This document shows positions 13,496-15,422 of a stretch of 15,422 nucleotides of DNA, in pieces. The stretch lies in the NCBI GenBank assembly GCA_017543025.1, contig JAFYGX010000254.1:1-15422 (forward strand). Direction: 5' to 3'. The notes under the pieces were generated by a model. It saw only the letters and a program-made list of their open reading frames with translations, did not search any database and was not told the origin of the DNA. The position numbers and the translations under genes were made by a program. The stretch comes from Solobacterium sp. GTDB taxonomy: Bacteria > Bacillota_I > Bacilli_A > Erysipelotrichales > Erysipelotrichaceae. Positions within the stretch are counted from its first letter, which is position 1, and the number at the start of each line of letters is the position of its first letter.

Positions 13496-15157
13496 CTAGA
13501 GTTCTTCGGCAAGGACGGAGAGGAATTCTGCAGTTCCTTCTTCCGCACCCCTGCAGGCTAATGCATAGAATCCGGTTTTCGCGCCGACCCAGGTATGATC
13601 GGAAGGCGTATACCGGCAGCCCGTATCCGCAAACGGTCCGTCTTTGATCTTCCAGAACAACCGCAGCTCCGGTTTCTCTGATTCAATACTGCAGTAATAG
13701 AGATCTTCCGCAGGCTTCGCCTTACAGATCACTTCCCCCTGGTCAGAAACATCTGCCCGCGAAGTCCGGACAAAAATCATCCGCAGGGTAAGATCGGAAA
13801 GATCCGCTTCCTTCAGCAGAAACGAATTTACTTCCTTTTCCTTCCTGTCGCTGTCGTCCCCTTCCGATTCCGCAAGCACAAGCCGGATTCCTCCGTTTTC
13901 CTTGCGCACATCCAGCGAAGTATACTGACCGCCCATCATTACGATGCCGGCGCGATTGCCTTCTTTCAGCCCGGAGGCATCCAGCCGGAAATCCAGCCGG
14001 AATTCCGGCATAACAAGCTTCTGCGTCAGCACATTGGAACTGTGCCAGATAATCGGCTCTGCTTCTTCCGACAGATTCATTGCCTTCAATGCGATCCCGT
14101 CTGCCCGGCTGCTTTCACCGTAAGGGCTGCGGGAAAGATTGCCGAGCCATTGCCATTGCAGACCGATCGTATGATTTCGGAAGGTATCCGATGATTCCTG
14201 CATCCGCTTCTGCACTCCGCATTCATTCATCGGGAAAGCGGATACCGGATTTCCGATGCCGTCATGGTCTTCATCGCTTCCGATCACCGGCCAGTCATCG
14301 ACCCATTCGACCGGCTGAAGGTGACAGATACGTCCGTAAAGACCCCGGTCCTGAAAATGCAGAAACCACTCTTTTCCGTCCGGTGTATCGACAAGTCCGC
14401 CCTGATGCGGCCCGTTGATCACCGTATTGCCCTGTTCCATCACAGTACGGATCTCATAGGGCCCATGAATCGAACGGCTGCGAAGCGCTGTCTGCCAGCC
14501 GTATTTCACGCCTCCGGCCGGAGCCAGGATGTAGTAGTATCCGTTTCGCCGGTACACCTTCGGACCTTCAATTGTAAGCGCAGGATGAGAAGGATCATTC
14601 CCGTCAAAGATAAACTGATCATCGGAAATCGCTCTGGTCCCGTCCGGCGTCATCTCAAAGATTCCCAGCATGCTTTTGAAACCGATCCGGCTTCTTGCAT
14701 ATGCATGGATTATATAGGCTCTTCCGTCCTCGTCCCAGTACGGACAGGGATCGATGAATCCCTTTGCCGGACGGACACAGATCGGTGTTGTCCAGGGCCC
14801 CAGCGGGTCTTCTGCCATGATGACATAAATTCCTTCATCCGGCATGCCGTAATAGATATAATACTTCCCGTCATGAACCCGGATCGAAGGAGCCCATACC
14901 CCTTCCGAATGACGCGGAATCTCAAACCGCCGGCCAATCGCTTCACTGTCTTCATGCGGAACTCCCTGCCTGGGGTCTTCCGCAATCTGATCAATCGCAT
15001 ATGCTTTCAGCTGCCAGTTCACAAGATCCTCTGAGATCAGGATCGGCATGCCTGGCACATAATTGAAGCTTGAAGCGGTAAGAATATACCGTCCGTCAGC
15101 CCGGATCACATCCGGATCCGAATAATCCGCAAACAGAATCGGATTCTGAATGTTCAT
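13496..15157 (-). CDS. Cytoplasmic GH43 glycoside hydrolase with C-terminal beta-sandwich
   Basis: Glycoside hydrolase of 553 residues, without a signal peptide. The propeller (about 1-310) opens with NPILFADYSDPDVIRADG, placing the base at D14. It has the pKa-tuning D136 in GFIDPCPYWDEDGRAY, the acid E197 in TIEGPKVYRRNGYYYI, and the calcium-site His H251 in NGPHQGGLVDTPDG; WFLHFQDRGLYGRICHLQPV follows, typical of the xylosidase/arabinofuranosidase branch. The rest (about 330-553) is a GH43_C2-like beta-sandwich. ATG 15157 overlaps the upstream gene stop as ATGA, with AAGGAAG about 7 bases before it, so the two are one operon. It converges on the AraC gene. It differs from the ankyrin-bearing GH43 at the motifs, so it is not a recent duplicate. 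Together they could act on different linkages, for example xylose and arabinose side chains; exact activity is undecided. Confidence 0.94.
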   Translation of the reverse strand: MNIQNPILFADYSDPDVIRADGRYILTASSFNYVPGMPILISEDLVNWQLKAYAIDQIAEDPRQGVPHEDSEAIGRRFEIPRHSEGVWAPSIRVHDGKYYIYYGMPDEGIYVIMAEDPLGPWTTPICVRPAKGFIDPCPYWDEDGRAYIIHAYARSRIGFKSMLGIFEMTPDGTRAISDDQFIFDGNDPSHPALTIEGPKVYRRNGYYYILAPAGGVKYGWQTALRSRSIHGPYEIRTVMEQGNTVINGPHQGGLVDTPDGKEWFLHFQDRGLYGRICHLQPVEWVDDWPVIGSDEDHDGIGNPVSAFPMNECGVQKRMQESSDTFRNHTIGLQWQWLGNLSRSPYGESSRADGIALKAMNLSEEAEPIIWHSSNVLTQKLVMPEFRLDFRLDASGLKEGNRAGIVMMGGQYTSLDVRKENGGIRLVLAESEGDDSDRKEKEVNSFLLKEADLSDLTLRMIFVRTSRADVSDQGEVICKAKPAEDLYYCSIESEKPELRLFWKIKDGPFADTGCRYTPSDHTWVGAKTGFYALACRGAEEGTAEFLSVLAEEL

Positions 15158-15422
15158 CTCTGTTCTTCCTTCTGCAGACTGTGTTCCAGATTTACCAGAA
15201 ATTCTCTTGCCTGCACTGCATTTTCCGGTCTGGTATTCTCCAGCGTCGCCTGAATATGCGGCTTCTTTTCGTTCGCAAACTTCAGGATCGGAGTGTAATC
15301 CATATCACCCAGGCCGGCAGCCATGCAGGTCCGGGGACCGGTTTCTCTCTGATAGTCTTTCAGATGAATCACGGCGATATTCTTTTCCAGAAGCGCAATC
15401 GCATCCGCAAATACTTCTTCCC
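15154..15422 (-). CDS. Sugar phosphate isomerase/epimerase-like TIM-barrel protein, C-terminal part
   Basis: Only the last 88 residues are inside the window; the start lies beyond the right edge. The reading frame stays open to the edge. The visible part looks like the end of a xylose-isomerase-like TIM barrel (AP endonuclease 2 superfamily). IAVIHLKDYQ carries the usual HxKD strand, GLGDMDYTPILKFANE matches the common G.GD.DY..IL pattern, and HIQATLENTRPENAVQAREFL gives the last strand and helix. Such proteins isomerise or epimerise sugars or inositols, often with a divalent metal. The gene is translationally coupled by ATGA overlap to the GH43 gene, suggesting that it handles a sugar released there. 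The exact reaction cannot be told from this fragment. Confidence 0.8.
   Translation of the reverse strand, partial: EEVFADAIALLEKNIAVIHLKDYQRETGPRTCMAAGLGDMDYTPILKFANEKKPHIQATLENTRPENAVQAREFLVNLEHSLQKEEQR

Noticed and set aside
14264..15034. Open frame on the plus strand opposite the right-hand GH43
   Set aside because: It is a shadow of a GH43 gene whose catalytic motifs are all intact.
13496..15157. Possibility that the two GH43 genes are a recent duplication
   Set aside because: Their catalytic-motif contexts differ (FFPDPSIV versus YSDPDVI; PEGPHL versus IEGPKV) and only one has ankyrin repeats.

Overview
The window reads as chromosome of a Bacillota (Firmicutes) bacterium with a balanced base composition. 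Supporting this are AGGAGG-type ribosome sites, a Gram-positive FtsEX cell-wall hydrolase cluster, a YtrA-type GntR/ABC operon, a YitT-family protein and XynB-type GH43 enzymes. An anaerobic gut lineage such as Erysipelotrichia would fit, but nothing here (no rRNA, no tRNA, no marker gene) proves it. No mobile element, CRISPR array or RNA gene was recognised. Genes are densely packed and no gap exceeds about 120 bases.

Left part (1-4600, minus strand). A cell-envelope cluster reads yitT-like gene, ftsE, ftsX, a secreted coiled-coil M23 endopeptidase, then an S41 C-terminal processing protease cut by the left edge. The ftsE-ftsX and ftsX-M23 junctions overlap, and a good promoter lies before ftsE. 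FtsEX probably gates the hydrolase at the septum, as it does for EnvC or PcsB.

Middle part (4600-8050, plus strand). A VanZ-family membrane protein diverges from the yitT-like gene and ends at a clear terminator. A self-controlled GntR-ATPase-permease operon follows, with a palindromic operator over its start site and a terminator. A formate/nitrite-transporter family channel comes next and ends at a terminator shared with the convergent gene.

Centre right (8075-10493, minus strand). A membrane-tethered protein of unknown role is followed by a class I aminotransferase and, in overlap, an Lrp/AsnC regulator. The last two resemble the B. subtilis AlaT/AlaR pair.

Right part (10494-15422). This is a carbohydrate locus for plant-type oligosaccharides. 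On the plus strand are an unusual ankyrin-GH43 fusion enzyme and an AraC regulator. Converging on them across a large hairpin terminator are a second GH43 enzyme and, upstream of it, a sugar isomerase/epimerase-like protein cut by the right edge. Neither GH43 has a signal peptide, so the pathway appears to split imported xylo- or arabino-oligosaccharides in the cytoplasm. No sugar transporter is inside the window.

The most unusual item is the ankyrin-repeat/GH43 fusion at 10578-12494.
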